This document shows, one piece after another, positions 46,036 through 58,844 of a stretch of 64,000 nt of DNA. A model generated the notes under the pieces. The model made no database searches. It was given only the letters and a program-made list of their open reading frames with translations, and was not told the origin of the DNA. The position numbers and the translations under genes were made by a program. Numbering within the stretch: position 1 is the first letter of the stretch; every line of letters starts with the position of its first letter. The stretch comes from Liolophura sinensis (taxonomy: Eukaryota; Mollusca; Polyplacophora; Chitonida; Chitonidae): assembly GCF_032854445.1 (NCBI RefSeq), contig NC_088302.1:56648237-56712236 (forward strand). Direction: 5' to 3'.

Positions 46036-46122
46036 TCAACTTATGTTAACAATCAGAGAAAAATCAACTTATATTAACAATCAGTGAATAATCAACTGTT
46101 GTTAACAATCAGAGAACAATCA
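46036..46122. repeat. Tandem repeat, 28-bp unit, ~3 copies
   Basis: The unit 'tcaacttatgttaacaatca' + 'gagaaaaa' is repeated three times with changes, directly abutting the end of the 91-bp array. Confidence 0.88.
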
Positions 46123-47309
46123 ACCACAGGGTGTTAAGGGCACAGACTTTCATATATCAAAATGTGTGAAGTGATCTGCTCATTTAATATAAAAATTCTT
46201 GCTCATGTGTATTTAGTACATGCACCTTCTCACCTATATTGGGTAACAAATAGTGAATGGTTGCAAATTACAAAACCTTGAGGGTCTTCACACATGCACA
46301 GCATTCCCAAATACATGTAAGAAGCAAACCATTTAAGAACTTTTTTGCCTGTTGGTTCTATGAGAAAATGCATTTTATACCATGCCCATTCCTGTCTGTA
46401 CTCCTTTCATTTATTCATTCATTAAAACAGCCTAATGTCAAGTGACAACTGTGTGATTTGTTGTGTGTAGTACACTATATGTTGCTGTTTGCTGTATGTA
46501 TCCAGCCACTCACTACACAGCCTCAATCCCTATAGCCACTCACATAACTGCCAAGGTCACATGTTCAGGAATTAACTGTGTGGTACTGGTGTATTTTGTT
46601 ATTACCTGATAATTCAGCATCAAAGAACTGACTGATCACCTCTCCAAAGACAAGCTATATGTAGAGGATTTGACAGCTCTTTTGTATTGACTTGTCTTTT
46701 CTCTCACCAAACCCTCCAAATAAACAGCCCTGCTGGGTGGCTGATCACCCATGCCCCAGACCCAGGACAGTAGAGGGCTCTAGGCCTTCAGGCCACTAAC
46801 CTCAGCCCTATAGCTCACACTGGATAGACAGACTGTCATTGTCTTCTGTCACACATAAGAACATATCAGAATCCACAGATAACACCTGACAATAGAAGTT
46901 AAACAAACAGGAAGGTCCGATACTTGAACTGAGCATTTGAAGAAAGGGAGAGCATTGGTGCAAATCAGGCTCTGTAGCTATATCTACATGTATATGAATG
47001 TCTGTAACTCATTACCTTCATCATTCTCTCCTCTTTACTTCCTATCCTCTATACCAAAATTCTAAAATATCTTTTATTATCATTAAATTTCAAACCAAGT
47101 TTCTTGGTTGATTTTTTATTGTGAAATCAGCCTATATTTCTGATCTCTTATGGTAAGGAAGTAAAGAATGTTGAAAACTTATATACAAGTTGTGAATGAG
47201 ATCACAGGCAGGATAACCTGCTGTCTGCTGATGCCATACAAGATGATTAACAGTAACAAATGAACAACAAATAAGAGGATTGTAGCATATCTCTTTGGTA
47301 TGTATGTAC

Positions 47310-47440
47310 ATATGCTCGGGTTTAACACCGTACATGACAAACCACCCAGCATTACATGGACACAGGGCCAACCAGTCCTGTTGCCTTGCTCAAATCTCTG
47401 GGTGCTAAGCATCTCTGGTATGTTTGGGTTAGCATCACTC
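47310..47440. mobile_element. Possible diverged SINE-like relic
   Basis: 'gctcgggtttaacaccgtac' resembles the end of the retroposon at 6381-6705 (gcttggggtttaacgtcgta). It is followed by 'gacacagggccaaccagtcc' and 'ctgggtgctaagcatctctg', which I associate with a dispersed molluscan repeat. No duplication was found. Boundaries are guesses. Confidence 0.4.
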
Positions 47441-49045
47441 GTAACATCTTGGTGCAACAATCAAGCTACATGTATAAATAAACACACAATTCATTATTAA
47501 TGACATATTCCCATAATAACAGTACATGCACAGAATTGTTATGTCTTCAGTTACAAAACACGTACTGTACATTTTGCTATTTTCCCATTTTCCAGATAAA
47601 GTGGATTTCTGGACATTCCAATAAACCTGAGGGCTTTATTACCAACCAATGCAAGAACAAATATGACTGAGGTGAACAAAGAATATGTGAGTACATTTCT
47701 TTACTGACACCTTTTGATTTCGATTTCAACTGTTAGAATTTTGAATGCGAGACATGAGCTGCTGCAGGGGTAGACAAGTCTACATCTGTGAAGGGCAAAC
47801 GAAGGGCATTTGCAATTACTCCACAATTAATCAGCATTTATAGCCACTTAAATATTCTCAACCTCTCCACTAACAAATAGGAATTGTTAGGAAAAGTCTG
47901 AGAAAATGTTTTTTCAAAAGATTTGAAAGTTCAATAGAGAATCTGGAAACCTCTCATCTTTTGAGAACACAACAGCTGGCCTGAATCGTAGGCGCCTTTT
48001 ATAATTACTTGCTGGACAAACAAGAAAACTGGAGAAACTTTGTCACCAAATCTGGTTAGGTCAGGTAACTTTGTAGGCTTTTCATTGTCCTGGGTGACAG
48101 AGAAAGGTCAGTAGCGATTGTTAGCGAAAGGGATAACAGACTATCAGACTCTTCATATCCATCTGATAAAGGGACAGACGGCTGACCAGTGTATGTGGGT
48201 GGGGGGTGCTCAATGGACAATGAGCAGGCAGGTGGACTGGACACAAAGGCTGGCGCACTTCTGTCCTGTGGGGGTCCTTCAGTCAGCACAATACAACCCA
48301 CGGCTCTGCAAGTTTGGAAGAAACTGCCCTAAAACAAAGTGAGCGCTTCTTGAGAAAAAGCTTGTGAAGCAGCTGGCTTGGTGGATATAAGTCTGCGCTG
48401 TCCATGCTGACCACCAGGCACGTGGTCTGCCTCTGCTGATTGGTCAGTGGATAGAATAACACCCTATTTCACTGGTCAGCATTAGCCAGTAAACATATCA
48501 CTGTGGCCACTGGTCAACTAAGTCCAGCTCAACTGAAATCCAAGCTGTCCTGTCCAAATCCAATGAAGTCTCACTCCTAGAATTAAACAATCAGACAATT
48601 GAGCCGCCACCCGGCGAGTCTTCAGACTCGGACCAAAGACTTTGAGGATTTACCTAGGGATCAAACTGTGTCTGTCCGCAATCACGTCAATCTAGCCTAG
48701 CAAAATTAAATCAAACATATGAGAAGAGGGAAGATTTACTTATACATCTGATAGTGTTCATCAAATGCTTGTAGCAGTTCTGACCCAGCAGACACAGACA
48801 AGGTAAGACTGCACCATTATTACACCTTTCCTACTCTAATATGCACACATGTAGCCTTCAACATTCACTGTATCCAATCACTAAACACACCCTTTATATT
48901 TGGTCAAATAGGCTACATTACAGGTACTCTGATGTCTAACTGTGTATTCTGTTAGATAGCAATTTGGAAATTTTAAACTTTGAATGTCTTATTTTTGCCA
49001 AACTAACAATTTCTGCTATACAGTAAGTATCAATTACAAAGTTTA

Positions 49046-49057
49046 AACTAAGTTATG
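49046..49057. repeat. Target-site duplication, left copy (12 bp)
   Basis: AACTAAGTTATG, identical to 49322-49333. Confidence 0.88.
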
Positions 49058-49321
49058 TTTATTTATTTATTTAACTGGTGTTTTACGCCGTACTCAAGAA
49101 TATTTCACTTATACAACAGCGGCCAGCATTTTGGTGGGAGGAAACCGGGCAGAGCCCGGAGGGAAACCCAAGACCATCTGCAGATTGCTGAGAGACCTTC
49201 CCATGTACAGCCGGAGAGAGAGCCAGCATGAGCTGGACTTAAACTCACAGCAACCGCATTGGTGAGAGGCTCCTTGATCATTAGTGCGCTAACCAACTGA
49301 GCCACAGAGGCCCCTAAATTG
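49058..49321 (-). mobile_element. tRNA-derived SINE with target-site duplication
   Basis: Element of about 264 bp in the same orientation as the gene. Read on the minus strand it starts 'ggggcctctgtggctcagtt', with an A box TGGCTCAGTTGG (49293-49304) and a weak B box GAGTTTAAGTCC (49235-49246). Its body includes 'gggtttccctccgggctctg', it ends 'cttgagtacggcgtaaaaca' and it has an (aaat)n tail. Perfect 12-bp direct repeats AACTAAGTTATG flank it at 49046-49057 and 49322-49333. This is a widespread molluscan SINE type. Confidence 0.9.
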
Positions 49322-49333
49322 AACTAAGTTATG
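49322..49333. repeat. Target-site duplication, right copy (12 bp)
   Basis: AACTAAGTTATG, identical to 49046-49057. Confidence 0.88.
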
Positions 49334-49377
49334 AGGCAAGCATTTAATAAGTCACAACTCTTCACTAAATGTCCATT

Positions 49378-49558
49378 TTAACAAAGTGTTACATGTATGC
49401 GTCTTAACAAAGTGTTACATGTATGCGTCTTAACAAAGTGTTACATGTATGCATCTTAACAAAGTGTTACATGTATGCGTCTTAACAAAGTGTTACATGT
49501 ATGTGTCTTAACAAAGTGTTACATGTATGCATCTTAACAAAGTGTTACATGTATGCAT
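49378..49558. repeat. Minisatellite, 26-bp unit, 7 copies
   Basis: The unit is 'cttaacaaagtgttacatgt' + 'atgcgt', with gcgt/gcat/gtgt variants. It lies about 45 bp from the SINE duplication. Each unit contains the palindrome acatgt. Confidence 0.96.
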
Positions 49559-51123
49559 TTGTAAAGGTATTCAGAGAATCTTATTGATTTTCCTTTTCCA
49601 TAAATATCATAGTTTTTGCTGGATACTTATAAATTCCTTCATGTGCCTGTTCCAGAATATTGTAATATTAATACTGGCACAATGTAAATGTGTGTAGAAC
49701 ACACACATGTGCTAGTACAATGCTGCATTGTTTAATAATCACAGGTAATCCTGCAATAATAATCAAGCACATGGCAAAGTGGTGAGTAAATCTGGATACC
49801 TTATTACTCTTATTGCTGAGTTGTGTGTTAGCTGTTCAGTGTCTTGAGGTATAGAGAGAGACAGTTTGTCTCCAGGGAGCATACCTGTATTCTATACAAC
49901 AGGGGTCCTGTAGACATACACACAGAATTCTTTTCTAACTTCACACAAATAATTAAGACAATAATGCTTACTGTGGCTCATCACAAATGAGCGATGGAAG
50001 GCGTGTGCCACGTCAAATCACGCGTAAGATACAAACAACAGATTGAAAAACCTAGCATGCAAATGGCTAATAACAGAGACTAACCTCAGGGCTGCTAAGT
50101 GCTATTATGTAGAACACATGTAATACATGCTCAGATGACACCCAATTATGTTTTGACATACATGTATGTGCAGTACATGTAGTTCATTAACCAATTACGC
50201 AATACCTGACTATGCCAATACAGTTTTCTTACCTGAAGGGTCATCATACTAAGAAGACTTACATGCACTAATGGCTAATAAAACACTGATTTAAAAAGGT
50301 AAAATCTTATACCTATAATTTTATGAAAATAAAAGAGTACAAAATTTGCATTCAGAAAAAATGTTTCAGCAAGTAGATGGCTGTTATAGATTTTTCCAAT
50401 TTTGTCTTACAAATGTCGATAAGACATTCTCAACCAAGGTAAAAAAAAAAAACAAGTCTTAACCACTTGAGCTCGTTTCAAACTTGTACGGTCAATAAAT
50501 GATACTGGATCATTCAACCATGGAGAATAATATCATGACTAATAATAATAATAACTTCACTGATTTGAAGTTCCAATCGAATGAACAAATCACAAGGTTA
50601 TTAAAACTGACTGAGGCCAGGCCATGAAATGAGGTGACCCCTTATAAAAGCCGCATCAAATTAAACCATTCACCTCATAATTTTAATACAATAACATATT
50701 AAAACATGCCGAACACTTCCAGTCACTTTACTTTCATAATATTAATGATCCAGAAATAGATGATTGGAATGCAGCTATCTGAAAAAGACATGTGGTAAAT
50801 AGGGCTTAGCTCGCATGAGGTCTCAAAGCCCCTCCAACTCCATGTGACTACCTTATCAACATGCATGATTTTCACTCACGCTCAATTACATCTAATTTGA
50901 TGACCTATCAGCTAAGACTGCAACCACAGAATGTCTCACTGTAAAGGAAAATCCCCTTTGCCGCAATGAAATGAACAGGGACCAGTGACCCTAAAATTTA
51001 TTAATGAGTACACTTTTTGTTTAGTTTGGGCCACACCTTTATTTCCAACAGAGTTGTCTACCTTCCTATAACTTCTTCATCTGTAATTCAATAGCTGAAA
51101 ATCAAGTTAAGCCAAATTTGCCA

Positions 51124-52482
51124 GACAAATCCTAGCCTACAACTACAGCTTTAACCACAGACAAATCCATACCTACAACTACAGCTTTAACCACAGACAA
51201 ATCCTAGCCTACAACTACAGCTTTAACCACAGACAAATCCAAACCCGCAGCTACAGTTTTAACCAGACAAATCCTAGCCCTCAACTACCGCTCTAATCAC
51301 AGACAAATCCATACCTACAACTACCGCTTTAACCACAGACAAATCCAAACCCGCAACTACAGTTTTAACCACAGACAAATCCTAGCCTACAACTACAGCT
51401 TTAACCACAGACAAATCCAAATCCACAACTACAGTTTCAACCACAGGCAAATCTTAGCCTACAACTACAGCTTTAACCACAGACAAATCCTAGCCTACAA
51501 CTTTAACCACAGACAAATCCTAGCCTACAACTACAGCTTTAACCACAGACAAATCCTAGCCTACAACTACAGTTTTAACCACAGGCAAATCCTAGCCTAC
51601 AACTACAGTTTTAACCACAGACAAATCCTAGCCTACAACTACAGCTTTAACCACAGACAAATCCAAATCCACAACTACAGTTTTAACCACATACAAATCT
51701 TAGCCTACAAGTACAGCTTTAACCACAGACAAATCCATACCTACAACTACAGCTTTAACCACAGACAAATCCTAGCCTACAACTACAGCTTTAACCACAG
51801 ACAAATCCTAGCCTACAACTACAGTTTTAACCACAGGCAAATCCTAGCCTACAACTACAGCTTTAACCACAGACAAATCCAAATCCACAACTACAGTTTT
51901 AACCACATACAAATCTTAGCCTACAACTACAGCTTTAACCACAGACAAATCCATACCTACAACTACAGCTTTAACCACAGACAAATCCTAGCCTACAACT
52001 ACAGCTTTAACCACAGACAAATCCTAGCCTACAACTACAGTTTTAACCACAGACAAATCCATACCTACAACTACAGCTTTAACCACAGACAAATCCTAGC
52101 CTACAACTACAGCTTTAACCACAGACAAATCCTAGCCTACAACTACAGTTTTAACCACAGGCAAATCTTAGCCTACAACTACAGCTTTAACCACAGACAA
52201 ATCCATACCTACAACTACAGCTTTAACCACATACAAATCTTAGCCTACAACTACAGCTTTAACCACAGACAAATCCATACCTACAACTACAGCTTTAACC
52301 ACAGACAAATCCTAGCCTACAACTACAGCTTTAACCACAGACAAATCCTAGCCTACAACTACAGTTTTAACCACAGGCAAATCCTAGCCTACAACTACAG
52401 CTTTAACCACAGACCAATCCAAACCTACAACTACAGTTTTAACCACAGACCAATCCAAATATACAACTACAGTTTTAACCAC
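51124..52482. repeat. Minisatellite, 36-bp unit, ~38 copies
   Basis: The unit is 'agacaaatcctagcctacaa' + 'ctacagctttaaccac'. Variants are 'atccatacctac', 'atccaaatccac' and 'caggcaaatc', with some truncated units (near 51265 and 51495). The order of variants repeats in blocks, for example around 51620-51800 and 51790-51980, indicating duplication of multi-unit segments. Confidence 0.97.
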
Positions 52483-55094
52483 CATACCCATGTGCACATC
52501 AAAATGCCTGCGACAGATTTATAGCACTTCCGAGAACCTGAAAATATTTCAATTACAGGAAAATCCCCCTGAAATGGTTAAGGTCAGACTCTGTCCATGC
52601 ATGTGTGTTTTGCAAGAGTCATAAGCAGATTGAGAACAACCTACAAACTATCATATGTGAAGACTAATATAAATCCTCCAGGAATTCACAGCAAGTAAGC
52701 TTGTACCATAAAACACATAGGTAAGTACTAATTTACCAGAATTAGATAAAAAATAAACGAGCATGCAACACTCGTAATCAAGGCTGAAAGCTTGCAGATT
52801 TGTACAAGTAAACAGTAGGTACATTTAACCAAAACATTCATGTTTATGTTTTTAACAGGGAAAATGAGAAAGCATGTAGGCTTGCCCAACTACACACTAG
52901 TGAAATGAAACCAATATTTCTAGGCCACAGATTGTGGCAGAGAGCCCCAAAGCCTAATGCACACGATGGTGGGGGCCGGCTGCAGGGCAGGGGGAGACGG
53001 TGGGTTTAGCACACTCCAGGCCTGTGCCAGGAAGGGGCTGGCTACCTCTGTTGTCTTCGCAGCAGGAAGAGGATTTAAAGAGGCGGAGGACTGAGTGTAA
53101 ATCCTATACAAACACAGCACACAGTCCTCGTTCACCCATCGCAACATCGTTCAGGGAGTTGCCCTCTCCCGTACCACCACTGACAAGCAGACAACGGCTG
53201 TCCACTCCCACACACTCATCGCTATGTTCTTACAACTGTTGGGGTCTGGAGCATAAGCATCACTGCCACCCCACCCCCTTACCCCCATGTACTTGTGCTT
53301 GCCTGTGGTGGCCACACTCCACTGTAGGTTTCTAAGAGACCACATGCAGTTTGTACCTGTCTCTTAGGCACATCTACAGATAACGGTATCTCTAAACATT
53401 AACATAGTGGACATAGTTCAGATTACCTGGGAATGCTGAACTGGTGTATTTTTACCTTTGCACTGCTCTGTTTCTTAACATCAAACAGATACATGTAGGG
53501 GCAACTCCTGCTGTAACCTCTCTTGGCACATACTTACATACACACAGTTTGTGCTTTAGACATTTTTTTTGCCCTATTTCTCGGATACGTTTATAATTGC
53601 CCTTGTCGCCCTTGTAGAAATCTGCCAAAGCCTGCAGCCCAGCCCAGACTAAGCCCTAAAATTTCAAGTCAAACATCAAGTTGACAAAGACAATTTAGCT
53701 TTTTGTGCAGGAATTGTGAGAGGCTTTGGCAGGCTTGGACCTTTCACAGACAGTTAAGGTGAATGGCAGGACCTGGCTAGAGAACCCTAACACAGAGGTC
53801 AGAGGTTTCCCACAAGGTAAAACTACATCACTCCTTGATGCTAGTAAGTACACAAGATCTTTCCTTGAATATATACGTCCAGCCCACTACAGGACATGCA
53901 AAACAAATATCACCTATGCTAAATGACCTCAAATTTCACACCAAAAAGTGAATCTTTAGAGCTCTAAAAATGTCATAAAATATTCGGTGTTGAAACTTAT
54001 ATTTTTTGAGCAGGATATCCATCCTTCCATCCAAATAAACCTAAAAACCTTTATGAGATGAAAAGAACTTTCAGAATTGGGCAAATATGCAACATTGTCA
54101 GGGGTAAAATTGACCATACTTCTATCTCTCATGCAGTTTTTCTGACCTTACATACACACAGGCATACATGTGTATGCACCTATGAAATGCACTGTCCTAG
54201 AGGTACATGTACTACATGTATATGTATCTCCTAGCATTTGTACCTCTACCAGCTACAGATGTTATGTTAACTGTTTTGGGGTCCCAAGGGCCTTTATTGG
54301 AAATGTATGATTTGACTTCCACTTCAGTCAATAGTTCATATCTTTCTTTTTCCTTTTTTTTTTCCTTTTGTTTTTTTTATTTCTACTGGCTTTTTCTTCT
54401 CTATCCTTAATGACTGGGAAGAAATATCATCCATCAACCTAGTAACAGGCAGACACAGTTTAGTGCACATGCTTTCATACACACATGCCTTCAATTCAAT
54501 AAACTACTGTGATATTTACTACTATTCTGAAAACTGGAAATTTGCCATGACAATTTATATGGGTCTTTTTGGCAAAGATGAAACCATACACTGGCACTCA
54601 TTAGGATTTTCTGACAGGGCAAAGCAGAGATTCTTGTAGCTTGCAAGGTTCCAGACTATGCCGCCATGGCCACGTGGAGTTGTGTACACTCGTCTAGGTC
54701 TAGCTGACAGGCTAGTTAAGATCCATTCAGCAGGACCTAATATTAAACTGCAATGAAGTCTAGAACTGAAAACAACGCTGCCATATCTCGTCAATTGTAA
54801 CTGCTCGTAAATCTTGCACAGTTGACTAAGTTGTACATTAAGCACTGTCTAGCTGGACTAACCAAGAATAATGGTGCCTAGTGTGTTTAGCCATTCCGTT
54901 TATCACACATAAGAACAATACAGGCACAAAGGGCTTACTTGAAGGCGAACAGGGTATGGGGGGCATGTCCACTCTTGTTTCTCACACACCCTCTACACTT
55001 AATATAGGCAGGTGAACAATTAGGTCATGGCAGTCAACATGCAGCTCTGAAAAAGGGATATCTCCCAATAACATATCACCCAAAAAATATGCAG

Positions 55095-55621
55095 ATATAA
55101 GCAGATATCGCATGATCCATCCCTCAGTAGCATGTAGCTCTAATTAACTGATATCACTGTGATCCATGTCTCAATAACACATAGCTATAAGTAACTGATA
55201 TCAATGTGATCCATGTCGCAATAACACGTAGCTATAAGTAACTGATATTATTGTGATCCATCCCTCTATAACACGTAGCTATAAGTAACTGATATCAATG
55301 TGATCCATGTCTCAATAACACATATCTATAAGTAACTGATATTGTGATCCCTCCCTCTATAACATGTGGCTATAAGTAACTGATATCAATGTGATCCGTG
55401 TCTCAATAACACATATCTATAAGTAACTGATATCAATGTGATCCATGTCTCAATAACACGTAGCTATAAGCAACTGATATCAATGTGATCCATCCATCTA
55501 TAACACGTAGCTATAAGTAACTGATATCAATGTGATCCATCCATCTATAACACATACCTATAACTATCTGATATCAATGTAACCCATTCCTCAATAACAT
55601 GCACCTCTCATTAACAGATAT
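55095..55621. repeat. Minisatellite, 47-bp unit, ~11 copies
   Basis: The unit is 'ataagtaactgatatcaatg' + 'tgatccatgtctcaataaca' + 'cgtagct'. Copies are more diverged than in other arrays. Each copy has the palindrome tgatatca. The right end is about 500 bp from the exon at 56125-56235. Confidence 0.93.
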
Positions 55622-56124
55622 CCAGAAATCACACAATGCTAAATTTGCTTTACCCATTACCTTACAAAACCCATTTAAAAGCCTTACTACTCTCTCCACT
55701 ATCATTTGTCAATTTTCACCCTGTAAGTACTCACTGACAAACACACAATGATTACGGAAGCCTATTTCAAACCATGTGACTGTTGTGAACAAAGGCCCTA
55801 CCTTATCTTAGGTAAATATTGCATGTAAAATGACCAACATCCGATGCTTACAGGCACCATGCCATGCGAGAGGAGTGGGCTTTATCAACAACATTTTTGT
55901 ATTCATCCAGACGATCCTCTTGCCACACAGGCCAAATACACAACTATTAAATCCCAAAATAACTCCACTAAAAACACAAACAGTCCTCCCTGAGAAGGGG
56001 AAAAAAAACTCATACAAATTTCTGTAAACTTAAAATCACAGTTGTTTTTTGCAAGAAGCTGAATACTTTCATATAGTTTTCAGAAACCAGTTGTTTAGAA
56101 TTTACTCAATGTACATGTAATTAC

Positions 56125-56235
56125 CTTTATCCAGAATACGACGAAAAAGTTTCCCTGACCCCCGTGACCTTGGCGGTGTACTCTTCAGCATAGATTCTAC
56201 ATCTTTCGAAGACAATTTAACTCTTCCTATTCGAG
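56125..56235 (-). CDS. MICU3: MICU3-like exon, segment before the first EF-hand
   Basis: This is the most upstream exon visible, 111 nt. The acceptor is ...ctcgtttcag and the donor is gtaatt. The first two bases complete a codon from an exon not found in the window. Then 36 codons read R-I-G-R-V-K-L-S-S-K, a run with ESMLKSTPP, and G-S-G-K-L-F-R-R-I-L-D-K. One base (G) is left for the next exon. MICU3 proteins have a matching helix-turn segment (…LSKQEL..ML..TPP…GSSKLFR.L..KG) just before the first EF-hand. The Ser-Lys-Asp-Val and TPP positions and the KLFR motif make the match convincing. The exon sits about 17.4 kb upstream of the next one. Confidence 0.92.
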
Positions 56236-58844
56236 CTGAAACGAGAACAAGGAAAATCCAAAAGGAGTAACAAAGTTTCATCTGTGACCATACACGTTTC
56301 ATATATAAAACCTGACAACATATAATACGAACAAATCTTTAACAAGCATTTATTGCCTTGAAAAACCTGATTATATTTCATTAATTTTATACACAGATAC
56401 ATATACATGTGTATCTGTAACCTGACCAAACTAGTCTTTATTCATGTCAAAAAAAAAAGAAGAAAAAAATGATGAACAATGTTGTCTTTTTGGGTGTTTT
56501 ACAAGAAATAGTTAAATTCCCACTTCAGTTGATTTTTCTTTTAGCAATGCATAACATGGTGAGGTCAGCATCCTATAAACTGAGGCCAATAACTGTTAAT
56601 GTTCTGCATGTGGCAGGTAAAAAATCTATGTCACACTGAATTAGTCAACTGTAGTTTACTTTGTTTGATATATTTTCCCTTATTTAGTTCTACTGGAATG
56701 TTATGGTTTTTATATCGTGTGACAATTTAGAGGTTACAGTCATTTTCTTGTACTGCATCTCTTCATCCGACCATGCAGCATGCATATGCATGAGGGCCAA
56801 CTCCACAACATCGTCTATGCGTTTAAGGTAACCACCCAACTTGTTTCCTGCTTGTATTCAGATTAGTAGCTCATTTGTCAAAATCACAGAGAGATAATCT
56901 TAGATGACATGTCGTTAAGAAGATAAGGAGAAGCGGTCACTTTAAAGTTTTCTGTCCAGGTAAACATGCCACACACCTGGTCTGATCGTCCTACTGATGA
57001 CCTGCCTCTGTAATATACCACACAGTAATTAAGGCTGCGCTACAAAACCCTTCTGAATGGCCGGCACAAAGACATGTGCCAAGGGGGTGTACTGGAAGTG
57101 TTAACTGTAGGCATGCAAGTTCACTGGTGTATTTACAAATGTAGTGTAGTACAATTAAAAAACAACGGAGGTTTGATGATTATCTTCTCTTTTTTACTCC
57201 TGCTACATGCTGAATGGCTCTGATTCACAGAGCAACAGGTAGATATTATCCTTGTGCAGAGCACCGTTAAGCTTCTCACAGGCACCACTGACCGCACTTA
57301 GGATATCTGATCTAGCAAGACAATCTGATCAGACAAGATCACTACAACAGTCTGTGTCTACACTTACTGAAATAATATGCTTGGATTATCTGCTCAAATC
57401 GATCTGTCTTAAAGTGTTCTTAGCATTGCAGTTTAGAGTGTACTACAGGGTACTGCACCCATACCAGCTTCATACATGCGTACTTCTTGTATACATTATC
57501 TGCATAATCTTACAAATTATTCCAGCATTGGCTTGGACTAAACCACTTGACTAAATTTTGATGACATTAGAGCTAACACATTCCATGCATCTAATGCATA
57601 TTAAATGGTTCTCCAGCTCGCGGCATGGAGTCAAACTGGGCTCCCTCCAAAGCTGTCATAACTGTACTTGTTGATTTGAAGGGAAGTTTTGAAGCCCTAC
57701 AGCTTACTTATTCATTGCATCATTTATCCTTCTTTTCACACCATCCTGATAAAAAATGAAAATGTCATGTTACATGGAATGAAGCCACTTATTTGATACC
57801 TCAGCATCACTTAACATCATAACATGAAAAACAGCTGAAAAAGTTGATAGAGTACACATAGCTATAAACAGGTCGGGTAAAAAGAGCCACAGCTTTAATG
57901 ACTGACACAGTACACAGTAAGAACTATACAGAAGTGAACCAGATGCAGTAAAAACATAGTACTGACTTACATGTACCTCATCTTAGAGAAGAAATACCTG
58001 TTCATATTGCTCAACAATGTACATGACTCTAATAACAGAGCCCAAAGGTCAACACTGAATGACAGTACAAGCCTAATACATTTGTTTGTGTGCAATTCTT
58101 GCAGCACCCATAACAAAGCAATCAGACAAGGTTATGTGCACCAGGTACATCACCTGAGATTTTGGATGCTCCAGTGAAATTGTCCATGCCTGCAGCTGTG
58201 TGTATGATATAGACATGTCATCCTAAGCAACTTGGAGTTAAGCAGGAGTGCTTGATATGACAGAAAACTCACATCCCATTACATGCAGCTATCCCTATTA
58301 CACCCTGGACCAGTGCAGCTTGCACCAGCCCATCTACAGGGTAACAATTACATCTCATCACGCCACAAAGGCTGATACTTTTGTGGACAATGAAAACACA
58401 AAAATCAGTACAATTTGTCCTATCTTCTGGAAATCTTTGTCTGCCATGCTTTGGCCCTAGTAAACAGAGAGGCAAGAGCGTGTTTGTGCTATAAGTTGAC
58501 AGATCTGGGGCTACAGAGTCAGCCGACCACTTGCGCATCTGTTTGGGGGATTCCCTTGAAATGCGATTCTCAGTTCATGGACTAGGCTTGAACACAGACG
58601 GTCAAAATGGCATCCACAAGATAAAAAATTTAACCAAATGTTCTAAAAAAACAAACAGAAACATGCAAAGGTATATACATGTAATTCTAATTAAGTGCAC
58701 CTCCTAGATTTCATTTTGGAAGATGGTTTCGGTGGTCTAGACAAATATCATTCGTTGTCAATCATAGAAAATTTTTTCTGCATCTTTCTGTTACATAAAA
58801 TATGTTGAAGATTTTTTTAAATGGGCATTATTCATGTTCCTATC

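Larger units (their letters stand above)
38750..56124 (-). other. Intron between exon 56125-56235 and the small exon (17.4 kb)
   Basis: A 17,375-bp phase-1 intron with donor gtaatt and acceptor tttgcag. It contains the 40-, 91-, 28-, 26-, 36- and 47-bp arrays, a SINE with target-site duplication (49058-49321) and a diverged SINE-like relic near 47310-47440. The stretches 39690-41460, 46125-49045, 49560-51120, 52490-55090 and 55625-56120 show no gene I can support. A modestly GC-rich patch at 52950-53340 has short overlapping frames without recognisable content. Confidence 0.8.
2921..56235 (-). other. MICU3: Gene model: partial MICU3-like gene, eight internal exons
   Basis: Eight minus-strand exons join in one reading frame. 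Phases carry over correctly at every junction: AAA-G/GC gives Lys-Gly, ACA-A/AG gives Thr-Lys, GTG/CTG or TTG is phase 0, and AGA-TT/G gives Arg-Leu. All introns are GT-AG. The summed exon length is 728 nt, about 242 codons, against roughly 530 residues in human MICU3 (from memory). MICU proteins are EF-hand regulators of the mitochondrial calcium uniporter, facing the intermembrane space. MICU3 is preferred over MICU1 and MICU2 because of the runs NMFDTDGN, TDTTLLVHFFG, TISE-DFA and ILLRYT. Many invertebrates have a joint MICU2/3 form, so 'MICU2/3-like' is the cautious name. The start, targeting peptide, second EF-hand and stop are outside the window, and no promoter can be assigned. Confidence 0.9.

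Noticed and set aside
48056-48342. Short opposing frames (74 and 81 codons) near 48.2 kb
   Set aside because: The length is within chance for non-coding sequence, and no family motif or good splice border links to the MICU3-like frame.
49235-49313. A tRNA gene on the minus strand
   Set aside because: Only the A box is good. The B box has two mismatches, no cloverleaf can be formed, and the sequence continues into a SINE body with a tail and target-site duplication.
53000-53345. Overlapping plus (111 codons) and minus (64-75 codons) frames
   Set aside because: There is no recognisable domain, splice structure or repeat of known family; it is a slightly GC-rich intron patch.
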